Assembly (NCBI GenBank): GCA_046290435.1
Contig: JBKAGO010000074.1
Span: 62,001-126,000 of the forward strand
Length of the DNA: 64,000 bases
Direction of reading: 5' to 3'
Source: CAVQUE01 sp046290435
GTDB lineage: Bacteria > Actinomycetota > Acidimicrobiia > Acidimicrobiales > UBA8592
The notes under the pieces are model-generated. The model was not told the DNA's origin, did not search any database, and worked only from the letters and a program-made list of their open reading frames with translations. The position numbers and the translations under genes are program-made. Positions 33,501-42,988 of this stretch are shown here, piece by piece (position 1 is the first letter of the stretch; every line of letters starts with the position of its first letter).

Positions 33501-35378
33501 ATGACCGTCGTCGCCGAACCGACCGAGACCCCACCCCCGACCAGGGACGAGGCGCTACCGCCGCCGAGTCCCTCGATCGCGGATGGATTCCGCCTCCTGT
33601 TCCCCTTCGCCCGCGTCGGGCGGGGCCGGTATGTGGCATCGGCGGTCACCGCGTTGTTGGGCACGCTCTGCCAGCTCGGGCCGTTCTGGGTGGTCTACCG
33701 GGCGCTCGTCGAGGTGGTCGAGGGCACGGCCACCAGCGACGAGATGTACCGCCTCGCGTGGATCGCGGCGGCATTCGTCGTGGCCCAGCACCTGCTGATG
33801 GCCTGGTCGACGTGGCTGTCGCACCGGGCGGCGTTCACCACCCTCGAGCAGGTCCGGCTCCGCATCGGCGACCGGCTCGGCCAGGTACCGCTCGGGTTCG
33901 TCACCAGCCGGCGGTCCGGCACGATGCAGCGCACCGTCAACGACGACGTCGAGAAGCTCGAACAGTTCCTCGCCCACGCCATCCCCGACCTCTTCGCCGC
34001 CGCCGTCACCCTCATCGCCACCACGATCTGGCTGTTCACCGTCGACTGGCGCATGGGTCTCGCATCGGTGGCCGTGCTCGCGATCTGCCTGCCGGTCATG
34101 GGGGTCGGCATCCAGCGCAGCAACGACAAGCTCGGCGACTACCACCGATCGCTCGGCCGCATGAACGGTTCGGTCGTGGAGTTCGTCCGGGCGATGCCGG
34201 TCGTGCGGACGTTCAACCGGTCCGAGGAGACCTTCGCAGAGACCAAGGAGGCCATCGAGGACGCAGCCGCCTTCCAGGCCCAGTGGGGCCGGGAGTTCCT
34301 GCCGAGCTTCACGGCGTTCACGGTGCTGTTGGCCTCGAACGTCGTGACGATCGTGCCCGTCGGGCTGTGGCTCTGGACCACCGATCGCCTCGGCACCTCC
34401 GACCTGCTCTTCTTCTTCATCGTCGGGCTCGGCTACCTGGTACCGGTCATGCGCCTGCTCGAGTTCGCCGCACAGCTGACGCACCTGACACTCGCCGCCA
34501 CCGTCGTGCTCGAGCTCGAGGAGGCGACCCCGCTGCCCGAGGCCGACGAGCGCGCCACGTTGGGTCCGCCTCGCATCGCCGTCGACGACCTGTCGTTCTC
34601 GCACACCGCAGTCGCCGAGGGCGACGCCTCCCGACTGGTGCTCGACGGCATCTCCTTCGTGGCCGAGCCGGGCACGGTGACCGCACTGGTCGGACCGTCG
34701 GGGTCGGGCAAGACCACGCTGGCCAAGTTGCTGTGCCGCTTCTGGGACGTCGACGGCGGGTCCGTCTCGATCGGCGGTGTCGACGTCCGAGCCATGCCCA
34801 GCGAGCAGCTCATGGAGCAGATCGCCTTCGTCTTCCAGGACACCTTCCTGTTCGACGAGACCATCGCCGGCAACATCCGCATCGGTCGACCCGACGCCAC
34901 CGACGATCAGGTCGAGGCCGCGGCACGCGCCGCGCAGGCGCACGAGTTCATCAGCCGACAACCCCAGGGCTACCAGACACGCCTGGGCGAGCGCGGCGCC
35001 CGGCTGAGCGGCGGCGAGCGGCAACGGATCGCCATCGCACGGGCGCTGCTGAAGGATGCCCCCATCGTCCTGCTCGACGAGGCCACCGCATATGCCGACC
35101 CGGAGAACGAGGCCGCGCTCCAGGACGCGCTGTCGGTGCTGGTCGCCGGTCGCACGCTGGTGATGATCGCCCACCGCCTGACGACCATCTCGGGCGCCGA
35201 TCAGATCCTGGTGCTCGATGCCCCCGGCGGCGGACCGGGCACGATCGTCGAGCGCGGCACCCACGCGGAGCTGCTGGCACTCGACGGCCTGTACGCCCGG
35301 CTCTGGGAGGCGTCGGAGCTGACCGAACGGATCTCGCTCGGCGACGCCGTGCGCGGCGAGGACAAGGAGCTCGCATGA
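33501..35378 (+). CDS. ABC half-transporter (permease-ATPase), IrtA/YbtP-like
   Basis: A 625-residue type IV (exporter-fold) ABC half-transporter. About six transmembrane helices occupy residues 30-320. The nucleotide-binding domain has Walker A GPSGSGKTT near 400, the Q-loop FVFQDTFLFDETI, LSGGERQR, and Walker B IVLLDEATAYADPENE. DEATAxADPENE is typical of siderophore-linked pairs such as YbtPQ and IrtAB, which import metal-siderophore complexes despite the exporter fold. The FAD-containing siderophore-interaction domain of IrtA is absent. The ATG at 33501 follows AGGGAG; a GTG at 33492 is also in frame. It is coupled to the next half-transporter by a four-base overlap. Confidence 0.9.
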   Translation: MTVVAEPTETPPPTRDEALPPPSPSIADGFRLLFPFARVGRGRYVASAVTALLGTLCQLGPFWVVYRALVEVVEGTATSDEMYRLAWIAAAFVVAQHLLMAWSTWLSHRAAFTTLEQVRLRIGDRLGQVPLGFVTSRRSGTMQRTVNDDVEKLEQFLAHAIPDLFAAAVTLIATTIWLFTVDWRMGLASVAVLAICLPVMGVGIQRSNDKLGDYHRSLGRMNGSVVEFVRAMPVVRTFNRSEETFAETKEAIEDAAAFQAQWGREFLPSFTAFTVLLASNVVTIVPVGLWLWTTDRLGTSDLLFFFIVGLGYLVPVMRLLEFAAQLTHLTLAATVVLELEEATPLPEADERATLGPPRIAVDDLSFSHTAVAEGDASRLVLDGISFVAEPGTVTALVGPSGSGKTTLAKLLCRFWDVDGGSVSIGGVDVRAMPSEQLMEQIAFVFQDTFLFDETIAGNIRIGRPDATDDQVEAAARAAQAHEFISRQPQGYQTRLGERGARLSGGERQRIAIARALLKDAPIVLLDEATAYADPENEAALQDALSVLVAGRTLVMIAHRLTTISGADQILVLDAPGGGPGTIVERGTHAELLALDGLYARLWEASELTERISLGDAVRGEDKELA

Positions 35379-37201
35379 CCACGATCACCGAATCCGCCAC
35401 GGCCACCGCCGCGACCACCGCACCCGATCGCCACGAGGGCGGCTTCTATCGCGGACCCATCCGCACGACCTGGCGCCTGTACGGGCCACGCCGGAACGAG
35501 ATGATGTTGTCGATCGTGTTCCGGCTGCTCCAGGCGGTGTTCACCGGGCTGACGGTGGCGATGGTCGCCTGGGTGGTCGACCGCATCCGCACCGACGATC
35601 TCGACTCGGGCGATGCATGGCTCGCCGTCGTTGTCGTGGTCGGCTCGGTCGTGGCGCAGTACGCGACCGGGTGGGCCTCGAACCGCTACGCGTGGGTCAG
35701 CAGCTTCGAGGCCATCGGCGAGGCCCGCATCCGTGCCCTGCACCATGTGCAGCGCCTGCCCATCGGTGTCGCCTCCTCGCGCCGGTCGGGCGACGTCAGT
35801 GCCGTGCTCACGTCGGACTACGAGGCGGTGTCGACCTTCGCACACCACTCGATGCCGGTGCTGTTCGGCGCGATCGGGCTGCCCATCGCCGTGTTGGTCG
35901 GCCTCTCGTTCATCGACCTGCCGCTGGCGCTCGCCGTTCTCGTGTCGATCGTGCTGGCGGTGCCGGCCTTCCGGTGGGCCAACCGCAAGTTCTCGATCGT
36001 GGCGCTCGAGCGCGCCAACCTGCTGGCCGCGGCCAACAGCAGGGTCGTCGAGTACATCCAGGGCGTCAGCGTGGCCCGTGCCTACAACCAGACGGGGCGT
36101 CGCCTGGCGTCGTTCCGCGAGGCGGTCGGCGACCTCCGTCGCATCAACGACAGCATGGCCGTGAAGCTGGTGCCGATCTCGTTCCTCACGATCGGCATCG
36201 TGATGCTCGGGGTTCCCGTGGTGATCGCCGCGGTCGGGTACCGCCTCTTCGGCGGATCCATCGACGCCGGCACGGCCGTGGTGTTCCTCGTGCTCGTCCT
36301 ACGGGTGTACGCGCCGCTCCTGCAGGTGGGTATGCAGGTCGAGAACCTCCGGATGGGTGAGGCGGCGCTGCGCCGCATCGGCGACATCATGGATCTCGAG
36401 GAGCAGGTCCAGCCCGACACGGTCGTCGCCGTGCCGTCCTCGCCCGACGTGACCTTCGCCGACGTCGCCTTCGGCTACGAAGCCGACCAGCAGGTGCTCG
36501 AGGGCATCTCGTTCTCGGCCACCGCGGGGACGATGACGGCGCTGGTCGGTGCGTCCGGGACGGGCAAGACGACCATCCTCAACCTCGTCGCGAGGTTCTG
36601 GGATCCGACGGCGGGCACCGTACGCATCGGCGGCGTCGACGTGCGCGACCTCACCGCCGACCAGCTGTTCGACTCGATCACGGTCGTGTTCCAGGACGTC
36701 TACCTGTTCCAGGGCACGATCCGCGACAACATCGCCTTCGGCCGGCCCGACGCCACCGACGACGAGATCGAGGCGGCAGCACGGGCGGCCCAGGCCCACG
36801 ACTTCATCGCCGCACTGCCCGACGGCTACCGCACGCGCATCGGCGAGGCCGGTGCGACGCTGTCGGGCGGCGAGCGCCAGCGGGTCTCGATCGCCCGCGC
36901 CATCCTGAAAGACGCCCCGATCGTCCTGCTCGACGAGCCCTCGGCGTCGGTGGATCCCCTCAACGAACGGGCACTGCACGAGGCACTGACGGCGCTCGTC
37001 CGCAACAAGACCCTGATCGTGGTCGCGCACCGCCTGAGCACCATCCGCTCGGCCGATCAGATCCTGGTGCTGGCCAACGAGGGCGGCCCGAGCCGGATCG
37101 CCGAACGGGGCACCCACGACGAGCTCCTCGCGGTCGACGGCGTCTACGCCCACCAGTGGCGTGAACGCTCCCGCGCCTCGGAGTGGCGCGTCGGCACCTG
37201 A
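35375..37201 (+). CDS. ABC half-transporter (permease-ATPase), IrtB/YbtQ-like
   Basis: A 608-residue partner of the upstream gene, most likely forming a heterodimer. A poorly conserved N-terminal about 30 residues precedes about six transmembrane helices and a nucleotide-binding domain with Walker A GASGTGKTT, FQDVYLFQGTIRDNIAFG, signature LSGGERQR, Walker B IVLLDEPSASVDPLNE and the H-loop VVAHRLSTI. Both halves keep intact catalytic Glu and His, unlike degenerate-site heterodimers. The ATG overlaps the previous stop (ATGA). The 134 bases that follow hold the promoter of the peptide-type importer. The transported metal complex is unknown. Confidence 0.9.
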   Translation: MTTITESATATAATTAPDRHEGGFYRGPIRTTWRLYGPRRNEMMLSIVFRLLQAVFTGLTVAMVAWVVDRIRTDDLDSGDAWLAVVVVVGSVVAQYATGWASNRYAWVSSFEAIGEARIRALHHVQRLPIGVASSRRSGDVSAVLTSDYEAVSTFAHHSMPVLFGAIGLPIAVLVGLSFIDLPLALAVLVSIVLAVPAFRWANRKFSIVALERANLLAAANSRVVEYIQGVSVARAYNQTGRRLASFREAVGDLRRINDSMAVKLVPISFLTIGIVMLGVPVVIAAVGYRLFGGSIDAGTAVVFLVLVLRVYAPLLQVGMQVENLRMGEAALRRIGDIMDLEEQVQPDTVVAVPSSPDVTFADVAFGYEADQQVLEGISFSATAGTMTALVGASGTGKTTILNLVARFWDPTAGTVRIGGVDVRDLTADQLFDSITVVFQDVYLFQGTIRDNIAFGRPDATDDEIEAAARAAQAHDFIAALPDGYRTRIGEAGATLSGGERQRVSIARAILKDAPIVLLDEPSASVDPLNERALHEALTALVRNKTLIVVAHRLSTIRSADQILVLANEGGPSRIAERGTHDELLAVDGVYAHQWRERSRASEWRVGT

Positions 37202-37268
37202 ATCCGCCGGTTCGCAGCGCATCTCCAGCCTCCCGACGACACCACCCTGCACTCGCCTTCGATCACAC

Positions 37269-37299
37269 TTGACAGGAATCATTCCTATTCCCATAGAAT
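37269..37299 (+). promoter_or_regulatory. metal-operator promoter of the Dpp/Cnt-like operon
   Basis: A consensus -35 TTGACA (37269-37274) is followed directly by GGAATCATTCCTATTCC (37275-37291) and, two bases later, by TAGAAT (37294-37299) as -10. GGAATCATTCC is itself a perfect 11-base palindrome. The same 17-mer with two changes occurs at 42958 at the same distance from a TAG-type -10. A repressor bound here would occupy the whole spacer. Confidence 0.72.
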
Positions 37300-37335
37300 C
37301 GGACGACCGCACCGGCCGTCCGGAGAGAGGACCCG

Positions 37336-38925
37336 ATGGACCGACGTGACTTCATGCAACGAGGCGCCGCTCTCGTCGCGATCCTCGCGACCGGATCGCT
37401 CACGGCCTGCGGCGACGACGCCGACGACGCCACCGCAGCCGAAGGAGACACCGCCGAGCCCACGCCGACGAACACACCGACGCAGGCAACGACCGAACCG
37501 GCCGAGGCCGAACCCGAGCCGGGCGGTTCGATCCGCGTCGCGCTCCTCGCCTCCCCCACCGACACCCTGAACCCGGCGACCACGACGGGGCTGCTGGACT
37601 ACGCCGTCCTCTACGCCGTTCACGACTCCCTCGTACTGCTCCAGGGCGACCAGTTCGTCCTCCAGCTCGCCGAATCGATCGAACCGAACGCCGACGGCAG
37701 CGAGTGGACCATCCAGCTACGGGAAGGGCCCACCTTCCACGACGGGTCACCGGTCACCGCCGCCGACGTGCTCTACAGCATCGGCCTCCACGGGGCGTCA
37801 CCGAACTACGCCCAGTTCTTCGCCCTCATCGATCTCGCGAACATGTCGACTCCCGACGATCGCACGGTCGTGCTCCCGATGACCTCGCCCCGGTCGGACC
37901 TGGTCGAATCCGTGCTCGGCCAACTCTCGATCGTCGTCCCCGACGGCTTCAGCGATTGGGGCACCAACATCGGCTCGGGCCCGTTCCTGTTGGAGTCGTA
38001 CGAGGCAGGCGTTGGCGCCGTCGTCACCGCCAACCCCGACTACTGGGGCGGCGCCCCCTCGCTGGAACGGGTGGAGTTCATCTCGATCGCCGATGCCACG
38101 ACCAAGGCCAACGCGCTCACCAGCGGCGAGGTCGAGTACGTGAGCGGGATCGATGCGGCCGCCGCAGCGACGCTCGACGGTGCCGACGGGGTTCGTCTCG
38201 TCGTCGCCGACGAGACGACCTCGGTCATCCGGTGCTTCGCCTTCAACCGACAACAGGCCCCCTTCGACGATCCCCGGGTGGTGCAGGCCTGCAAGCTCGC
38301 CGTCGACCGCCAACAGCTCATCGACGTGGTGACGTTCGGGAACGCAACACTCGGCAACGACATGCCGAGCCTCGGGTTCGCCGGCTATCCGAGCGATGTT
38401 CCCCAGCGCGAACGCGACGTCGAGGAGGCCACCCGGCTCTTCGCCGAGGCGGGCGTCACCGAGTTCACCATCCGGGCTGCGGACTTCGTACCCGGCATCG
38501 TGGCCTCCGCAGAGCTGTTCGCCCAGAATCTCGCCGACTGCGGCGTGACCGCAACCGTCGACGTCGGCGACCCGGCAACCTATTTCAGCGACTTCGCGCA
38601 GGTGTTGTCGACGCCATGCCAGTCGTTCTACTTCATCAACCGGCCCGCCATCACCCTGCTGACGAGCTACACCGGATCATCCAGCCCCTTCAACGTCTTC
38701 GGCTCCGGAGATGCCGACTACGACGCTGCCCTCGCCGCAGCGGTCACGACGATCGACCCCACCGAGCGCGAGACACAGCTCGCCGCGTTGCTCGAGACGG
38801 TGCGCGACCAGGAAGGCTGGTTGATCTGGGCCTTCGAACAGCAGATCGATGCATCGGTCGAGGGGCTGGAGGGCATCGACATCACCCAGTCCGTCCCCAG
38901 CTTCGCGACGGCGACGCTCGGCTGA
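37336..38925 (+). CDS. ABC substrate-binding lipoprotein, family 5 (peptide/nickel/metallophore type)
   Basis: A 529-residue binding protein. An RRDF-containing signal sequence ends in a lipobox, SLTAC (Cys25), so it is a membrane-anchored lipoprotein. An acidic Thr/Pro/Glu linker to about residue 60 is followed by the SBP_bac_5 fold: LLASPTDTLNPA, WTIQLREGPTFHDGSPVTAADV and SGPFLLESYEAG. The family binds oligopeptides, nickel complexes or opine metallophores. The metal-type operator upstream and the surrounding metal genes favour a nickel/zinc-metallophore role such as CntA, but the ligand is inferred. It starts the operon, with GGAGAG ahead of the ATG. Confidence 0.9.
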   Translation: MDRRDFMQRGAALVAILATGSLTACGDDADDATAAEGDTAEPTPTNTPTQATTEPAEAEPEPGGSIRVALLASPTDTLNPATTTGLLDYAVLYAVHDSLVLLQGDQFVLQLAESIEPNADGSEWTIQLREGPTFHDGSPVTAADVLYSIGLHGASPNYAQFFALIDLANMSTPDDRTVVLPMTSPRSDLVESVLGQLSIVVPDGFSDWGTNIGSGPFLLESYEAGVGAVVTANPDYWGGAPSLERVEFISIADATTKANALTSGEVEYVSGIDAAAAATLDGADGVRLVVADETTSVIRCFAFNRQQAPFDDPRVVQACKLAVDRQQLIDVVTFGNATLGNDMPSLGFAGYPSDVPQRERDVEEATRLFAEAGVTEFTIRAADFVPGIVASAELFAQNLADCGVTATVDVGDPATYFSDFAQVLSTPCQSFYFINRPAITLLTSYTGSSSPFNVFGSGDADYDAALAAAVTTIDPTERETQLAALLETVRDQEGWLIWAFEQQIDASVEGLEGIDITQSVPSFATATLG

Positions 38926-39903
38926 GTGCCGGTGGGGATCCTCCGCCCGATCGGGATCAGGCTGGCGATCGCGATCGCCATGGCGATCGCCGCCAGCGCC
39001 ATGCTGTTCACCGCGGTCGAGGTACTCCCCGGCGATGCCGCCACCACCATCCTCGGACCGAACGCGACGCCCGAACGGGCAGAGGCCCTGCGGACACAGC
39101 TGCGCCTCGACGAACCCGCCCACGAGCGATACGGCCGGTGGCTCGCGGGCGTCGCCTCGGGCGACCTCGGCGAATCGGTCATCTCGGGGCGGTCGGCGTG
39201 GGAGACGATCTCGACACCGCTGCGCAACTCCGCCGTGCTCGGCATCGCGGCCATGGCGGCCATGGCGATCGCTGCGGTGGCGCTCGGCGTGGCAGCAGGC
39301 CACCGCCCGGGGTCGAGCCTCGACCGTGCCCTCACCGCAGGCACGTCGCTTGCGGCGTCGGTGCCGGACTTCGTGCTGGGCACCCTCCTCGTGGCGGTCC
39401 TGGCGTCATGGCTCGACCTGCTCCCTGCCGTCTCGCTGGTCGGGCCGGGGGCAGCACCATGGGACGAGCCTGCGATCCTGCTGCTCCCGGTCGCCACCAT
39501 GACCCTCGTCGGCGGTGCCTACGGCGCCCGACTGGTCCGAGCGGTGGTGGCCGACGCCTCGCAGTCCGCACATGTCGAGTCGGCCCGCTTGGCGGGCCTC
39601 GCCGAGTCACGCGTGCTGTCACGCCATCTACTGCCAGGCGTTGCCGGGCCCATCGCCCAGGTCCTCGCCGCGATGGTGCCGTTCGTCGTGGGCGGCACCA
39701 TCGTCGTCGAGCGCCTGTTCGGCTACCCCGGGCTCGGCTCCGCGTTCGTCGCGCAGCTCGCAGCTCGTGACGTCGTGGTCGTCGAGGCGATCGGCCTGCT
39801 GCTGACAGCGGTGGTGATCGTCGCGTTGTTCACCGCCGATTCGATCGGGGTGCTCACCGATCCCCGGCGGCGGGCGAAGCGCGATCGGCCCCGACCCACA
39901 TGA
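38926..39903 (+). CDS. ABC permease, DppB/NikB-like
   Basis: A 325-residue inner-membrane permease with about six helices. It has the DppB-type N-terminus (a first helix, then a LPGDAATTILG periplasmic segment and LRLDEPAHERYGRWL) and the cytoplasmic EAA loop ESARLAGLAESRVLSRHLLPG that docks on the ATPase. The GTG starts on the base after the binding-protein stop. It pairs with the next permease to form the channel for the family 5 importer. Nothing in the sequence shows the substrate. Confidence 0.9.
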   Translation: MPVGILRPIGIRLAIAIAMAIAASAMLFTAVEVLPGDAATTILGPNATPERAEALRTQLRLDEPAHERYGRWLAGVASGDLGESVISGRSAWETISTPLRNSAVLGIAAMAAMAIAAVALGVAAGHRPGSSLDRALTAGTSLAASVPDFVLGTLLVAVLASWLDLLPAVSLVGPGAAPWDEPAILLLPVATMTLVGGAYGARLVRAVVADASQSAHVESARLAGLAESRVLSRHLLPGVAGPIAQVLAAMVPFVVGGTIVVERLFGYPGLGSAFVAQLAARDVVVVEAIGLLLTAVVIVALFTADSIGVLTDPRRRAKRDRPRPT

Positions 39904-40703
39904 GTGCCTCGTCGCAGGAGCGGGTTCGGCGGTCGTCGGTGGTCGCCTCGGTCGTCCTCGGTGCGGCCGTGGCCGTGGCGGTTCTCGGTCCCTGGCTGGC
40001 ACCACACGACCCCGGCCGGACACTCGGGCGACCCTATGACGTCGACGGTGTCGGCTGGCTCGGCACCGAGGTGCTCGGTCGTGACGTGTGGTCCCGCCTG
40101 CTGCACGGTGGGCGTCCGTTGGTGGTCGTGCCCATCCTCATCACGGTGGCGTCGACGCTCGTCGGCACGGCGATCGGCGTGACGATGGCCGCCTCGCGTT
40201 CAGCCGGTCGGGTGCTGCGGACCATCGACCTCTTCGCGGTGATCCCGCCGCTCGTGGTGCTCCTCGTCCTGCTGTACCGGTTCGGTGCGTCGGCGCTCGT
40301 GATCGGCCTGTCCGTCATCGTGTCGAGCGCGCCCTTCGTGGCCCGCTACATGCGGGCCGCGGCCACGCCGGTGCTGGACTCGGGATGGGTGCAGCAGGCC
40401 CGTCTGCTCGGCGACACACGGCGGGTGATCATGTGGCGCGACGTCGTCCCCAACATCGCCGGTCCCATGTTGGCCGACTCGGCCCTGCGCCTCGGCGGCA
40501 CCTTCGCCGTCGTGGCGGCCGCGAGCTTCCTCGGTTTCGGGCCGTCCCGGAGCGCCGACTGGGCCGTGATGGTCGACGAGAACCTCTCCGGCATCGAGCT
40601 CAACGCGCTCGCCGTCGCCGCCCCCGCCATCGCGATCGCCTCGCTGACCGTGCCGCTCAACATCCTCGGCGACCGTCTCGCTGCGAAGCTGGCGCGACCA
40701 TGA
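39900..40703 (+). CDS. ABC permease, DppC/NikC-like
   Basis: A 267-residue permease. It carries the DppC N-terminal features GPWLAPHDP and VGWLGTEVLGRDVWSRLLHG, then five further helices and the EAA loop containing YMRAAATPVLDSGWVQQARL with a downstream DVVPNIAGPMLADSALRLG. It is coupled to the upstream permease and to the downstream ATPase by four-base ATGA overlaps, so all four parts of the importer are made stoichiometrically. The ligand is unknown. Confidence 0.9.
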   Translation: MSASSQERVRRSSVVASVVLGAAVAVAVLGPWLAPHDPGRTLGRPYDVDGVGWLGTEVLGRDVWSRLLHGGRPLVVVPILITVASTLVGTAIGVTMAASRSAGRVLRTIDLFAVIPPLVVLLVLLYRFGASALVIGLSVIVSSAPFVARYMRAAATPVLDSGWVQQARLLGDTRRVIMWRDVVPNIAGPMLADSALRLGGTFAVVAAASFLGFGPSRSADWAVMVDENLSGIELNALAVAAPAIAIASLTVPLNILGDRLAAKLARP

Positions 40704-42388
40704 CAACCGACGGGGAGCCGATCGTGGAGGTTCGCGGGCTCGACGTCGCGACGGCCGACGGACGACCGATCCTGAGCGGTATCGACCTCGCCATCGGTCG
40801 CCACCGCATCGTCGGCGTCATCGGCGAGTCCGGCTCGGGCAAGTCGACCCTGGTCCGGTGCCTGCTCGGGGCCGCCGCACCGGGACTCCGGGTCAACGGC
40901 TCGGTGTCGGTGCGGCGTGGGACATCGACCCTCGACCTGTTCGACGCCCCCCGGTCCGCCGTCCGTGCCGTGCGCTCGGACACCATCGCGATGCTGGCCC
41001 AGAACCCGGCGGCCTCCCTGACGCCGACGATGCGCATCGGCGCGGCGATCGCCGAGCGGTTCCCGCGAGGCGACCGGGCCACCGCCTCGCAGCGGGCTGC
41101 GGCGCTGCTCGAGTCGGTGCAGCTGCCTGGAGACCGGTCGTTCCTGCGGCGCTACCCCCACGAGCTGTCAGGAGGTCAGGCCCAGCGGGTCGCCCTGGCG
41201 CGCGCGCTCGCAGGCGAACCCGACGTGCTCCTGCTCGACGAGCCCACCACCGGCCTCGACGTCGTGATACAGGCCGCCGTGCTCGACGAGCTCGAGCGCC
41301 AACAGCTCCGGACGCCCAGGGCGCTGCTGATCGTCTCGCACGACCTCGCCGTCGTCGCGCGACTCGCCCACGAGGTCGTCGTGATGCGCAACGGCGTCAT
41401 CGTCGAGGCTGGCCGGCGCGACGCGGTGCTGTCGCGACCCGCCCACGAGTACACCTGCGCCCTGGTGGAGGCCTGCCCGGACCACCAGCTCCAGGGACGC
41501 CGTCGCGACGCCCCTCCCGACCTCGACGGGCAGGCACGGCCACCGGGCATCGCCGTCCGAGCGCTGGCGGCTACGGATCTGCGGGTCACCCATCCGACCG
41601 CGTCGGGCGCTCCGGTGGTGGCCGTGGACGGTGTCTCCATCGACGTGGACCGCGGCGAGTGCGTCGCCGTGGTGGGAGCCTCGGGCTCGGGCAAGTCGAC
41701 CCTCGCCCGGTCGTTGGTGGGCCTCCATCCCCTCGAGGCCGGGTGGGTGACGCTCGGAGAACGGGTGCTCCCGGCAGCGCTCGGCAGGCGGGCGCAGAGC
41801 GATCGTTGGTCGATTCAGCTGATCCCCCAGGATCCGGGCGGTTCGCTCAATCCGCGGCGACGCGTCGGCCGGATCGTCGCCGATGTCGTGCGGCGACGCC
41901 GACCCGATGCCGATGCCGATGCTGCGGCCAGGCAGCTGTTCGCATCCGTCGGCCTCGACCCGTCGGTCGCCGAGCGCCGACGCACCACGTTGAGCGGCGG
42001 CGAGTGCCAGCGCGTGGCCATCGCCCGCGCCCTGGCGGCCGAGCCCGACGTCCTGATCTGCGACGAGATCACCTCGGCCCTCGACGTCTCGGTCCAGGCC
42101 GAGGTGATCGACCTGTTGCGGTCACTGATCGACGAGCGCGATCTGGGCGTGCTGTTCATCACCCACGATCTGGGAGTGATGGAGCGGATCGCCGACCGGG
42201 TGGTGGTGCTGGCAGGGGGCCGGGTGGTCGAGACCGGCACGGTCGAGCAGGTGTTGGGCTGCCCCACTCATCCCGCGACCAGACAGCTGCTCGCCGCCTC
42301 ACCGTCACTCAGCCGCGAGCTGTCCCGACCCCCGCTCGGCGACGCCCCCACGCCCGCGGCGGTCGGCCAGCGGCCTCTGCCAGGGTGA
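40700..42388 (+). CDS. double-cassette ABC ATPase (DppD-DppF fusion)
   Basis: A 562-residue protein with two complete ABC ATPase domains. The first has GESGSGKST (about residues 38-46), an AMLAQNPAASLTP Q-loop, LSGGQAQRVALARAL, and LLLDEPTTGLD. The second has GASGSGKST (about 325-333), QLIPQDPGGSLNPRRRVG, LSGGECQRVAIARALA and ICDEITSALD. The PxxxLNP-type Q-loops are typical of oligopeptide/nickel ATPases. Fusion of the two subunits is known in actinobacteria. It energises the importer encoded by the two upstream permeases. The ATG overlaps the permease stop. Confidence 0.92.
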   Translation: MTTDGEPIVEVRGLDVATADGRPILSGIDLAIGRHRIVGVIGESGSGKSTLVRCLLGAAAPGLRVNGSVSVRRGTSTLDLFDAPRSAVRAVRSDTIAMLAQNPAASLTPTMRIGAAIAERFPRGDRATASQRAAALLESVQLPGDRSFLRRYPHELSGGQAQRVALARALAGEPDVLLLDEPTTGLDVVIQAAVLDELERQQLRTPRALLIVSHDLAVVARLAHEVVVMRNGVIVEAGRRDAVLSRPAHEYTCALVEACPDHQLQGRRRDAPPDLDGQARPPGIAVRALAATDLRVTHPTASGAPVVAVDGVSIDVDRGECVAVVGASGSGKSTLARSLVGLHPLEAGWVTLGERVLPAALGRRAQSDRWSIQLIPQDPGGSLNPRRRVGRIVADVVRRRRPDADADAAARQLFASVGLDPSVAERRRTTLSGGECQRVAIARALAAEPDVLICDEITSALDVSVQAEVIDLLRSLIDERDLGVLFITHDLGVMERIADRVVVLAGGRVVETGTVEQVLGCPTHPATRQLLAASPSLSRELSRPPLGDAPTPAAVGQRPLPG

Positions 42389-42425
42389 CCGCCGTGCGGT
42401 GTCCGGACCGGTAGGGTCGGGCCTC

Positions 42426-42869
42426 ATGGGGATCGATGTCGCCGAGGTCCACGACCTGATCTCGGGTCGGATGCGGGAGTCGGGGCAGCTCTACACCAAG
42501 GGCCGCCGCCAGCTGGTCGAGCTGCTCGCGGGCACCGGGCGTCCGGCGACCATCGCCGAGCTGCTCGACGCCGGGCCCCGGCTGACGCAGAGCTCGTTGT
42601 ACCGCAACATGGTCGATCTCGAGTCGGTCGGCATCGTGCAACGCGTCGTGGGAACCGACGATCTGACCCGCTTCGAACTGTCCGAGGAGATCATCGGGCA
42701 TCACCACCACGTCATCTGCACCGAGTGCGGCGCGGTGGACGACTTCGTGGTGCCGGCGCGTGCCGAACGGGCGCTCGATGCGGCAATAGCCAAGGCGCTC
42801 GAGGGCACCGGGTTCGAGCCGACTGCGCATCGACTCGACGTGCTGGGCGTCTGCGCCGACTGCTCCTGA
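42426..42869 (+). CDS. Fur-family metalloregulator (Zur/Fur type)
   Basis: A 147-residue regulator. The winged helix is in residues about 15-80 (ATIAELLDAGPRLTQSSLYR, then NMVDLESVGIVQRV). The dimer domain holds HHHHVICTEC (about 97-106) and a C-terminal CADC, the four-Cys structural zinc site. Fur, Zur and other subfamilies cannot be separated by eye, but the position between two metal importers is suggestive. The start is the ATG at 42426; an in-frame GTG at 42399 would add nine unconserved residues. It begins 37 bases after the ATPase gene, with a possible own -10 TAGGGT (42412-42417). It may bind the repeated 17-mer at 37275 and 42958. Confidence 0.9.
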   Translation: MGIDVAEVHDLISGRMRESGQLYTKGRRQLVELLAGTGRPATIAELLDAGPRLTQSSLYRNMVDLESVGIVQRVVGTDDLTRFELSEEIIGHHHHVICTECGAVDDFVVPARAERALDAAIAKALEGTGFEPTAHRLDVLGVCADCS

Positions 42870-42892
42870 GCCAGCTCCCGGGCACGAGATCG

Positions 42893-42947
42893 GCCCGCGC
42901 GACCTGCTGCACCCCTCGCCCGAACCGGGAGGGCGACGCGCGCGGGC
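42893..42947 (+). terminator. GC-rich terminator-like hairpin after the Fur gene
   Basis: GCCCGCGCG (42893-42901) and CGCGCGGGC (42939-42947) form a perfect nine-base outer stem, with an inner CCCTC/GAGGG stem. It lies 23 bases after the Fur stop and just before the promoter of the next operon, where it would insulate the two transcripts. Confidence 0.55.
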
Positions 42948-42957
42948 GCGGAGTTTC

Positions 42958-42982
42958 GGAATGAGTCCTATTCCTGTAGCGT
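42958..42982 (+). promoter_or_regulatory. metal-operator promoter of the FecCD-like operon
   Basis: GGAATGAGTCCTATTCC (42958-42974) matches the 17-mer at 37275 at 15 of 17 positions, and TAGCGT (42977-42982) follows after two bases, the same spacing as the TAGAAT there. The GTG start at 42989 lies six bases beyond this -10, so transcription would begin at the start codon (leaderless). Confidence 0.72.
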
Positions 42983-42988
42983 GAGGGT

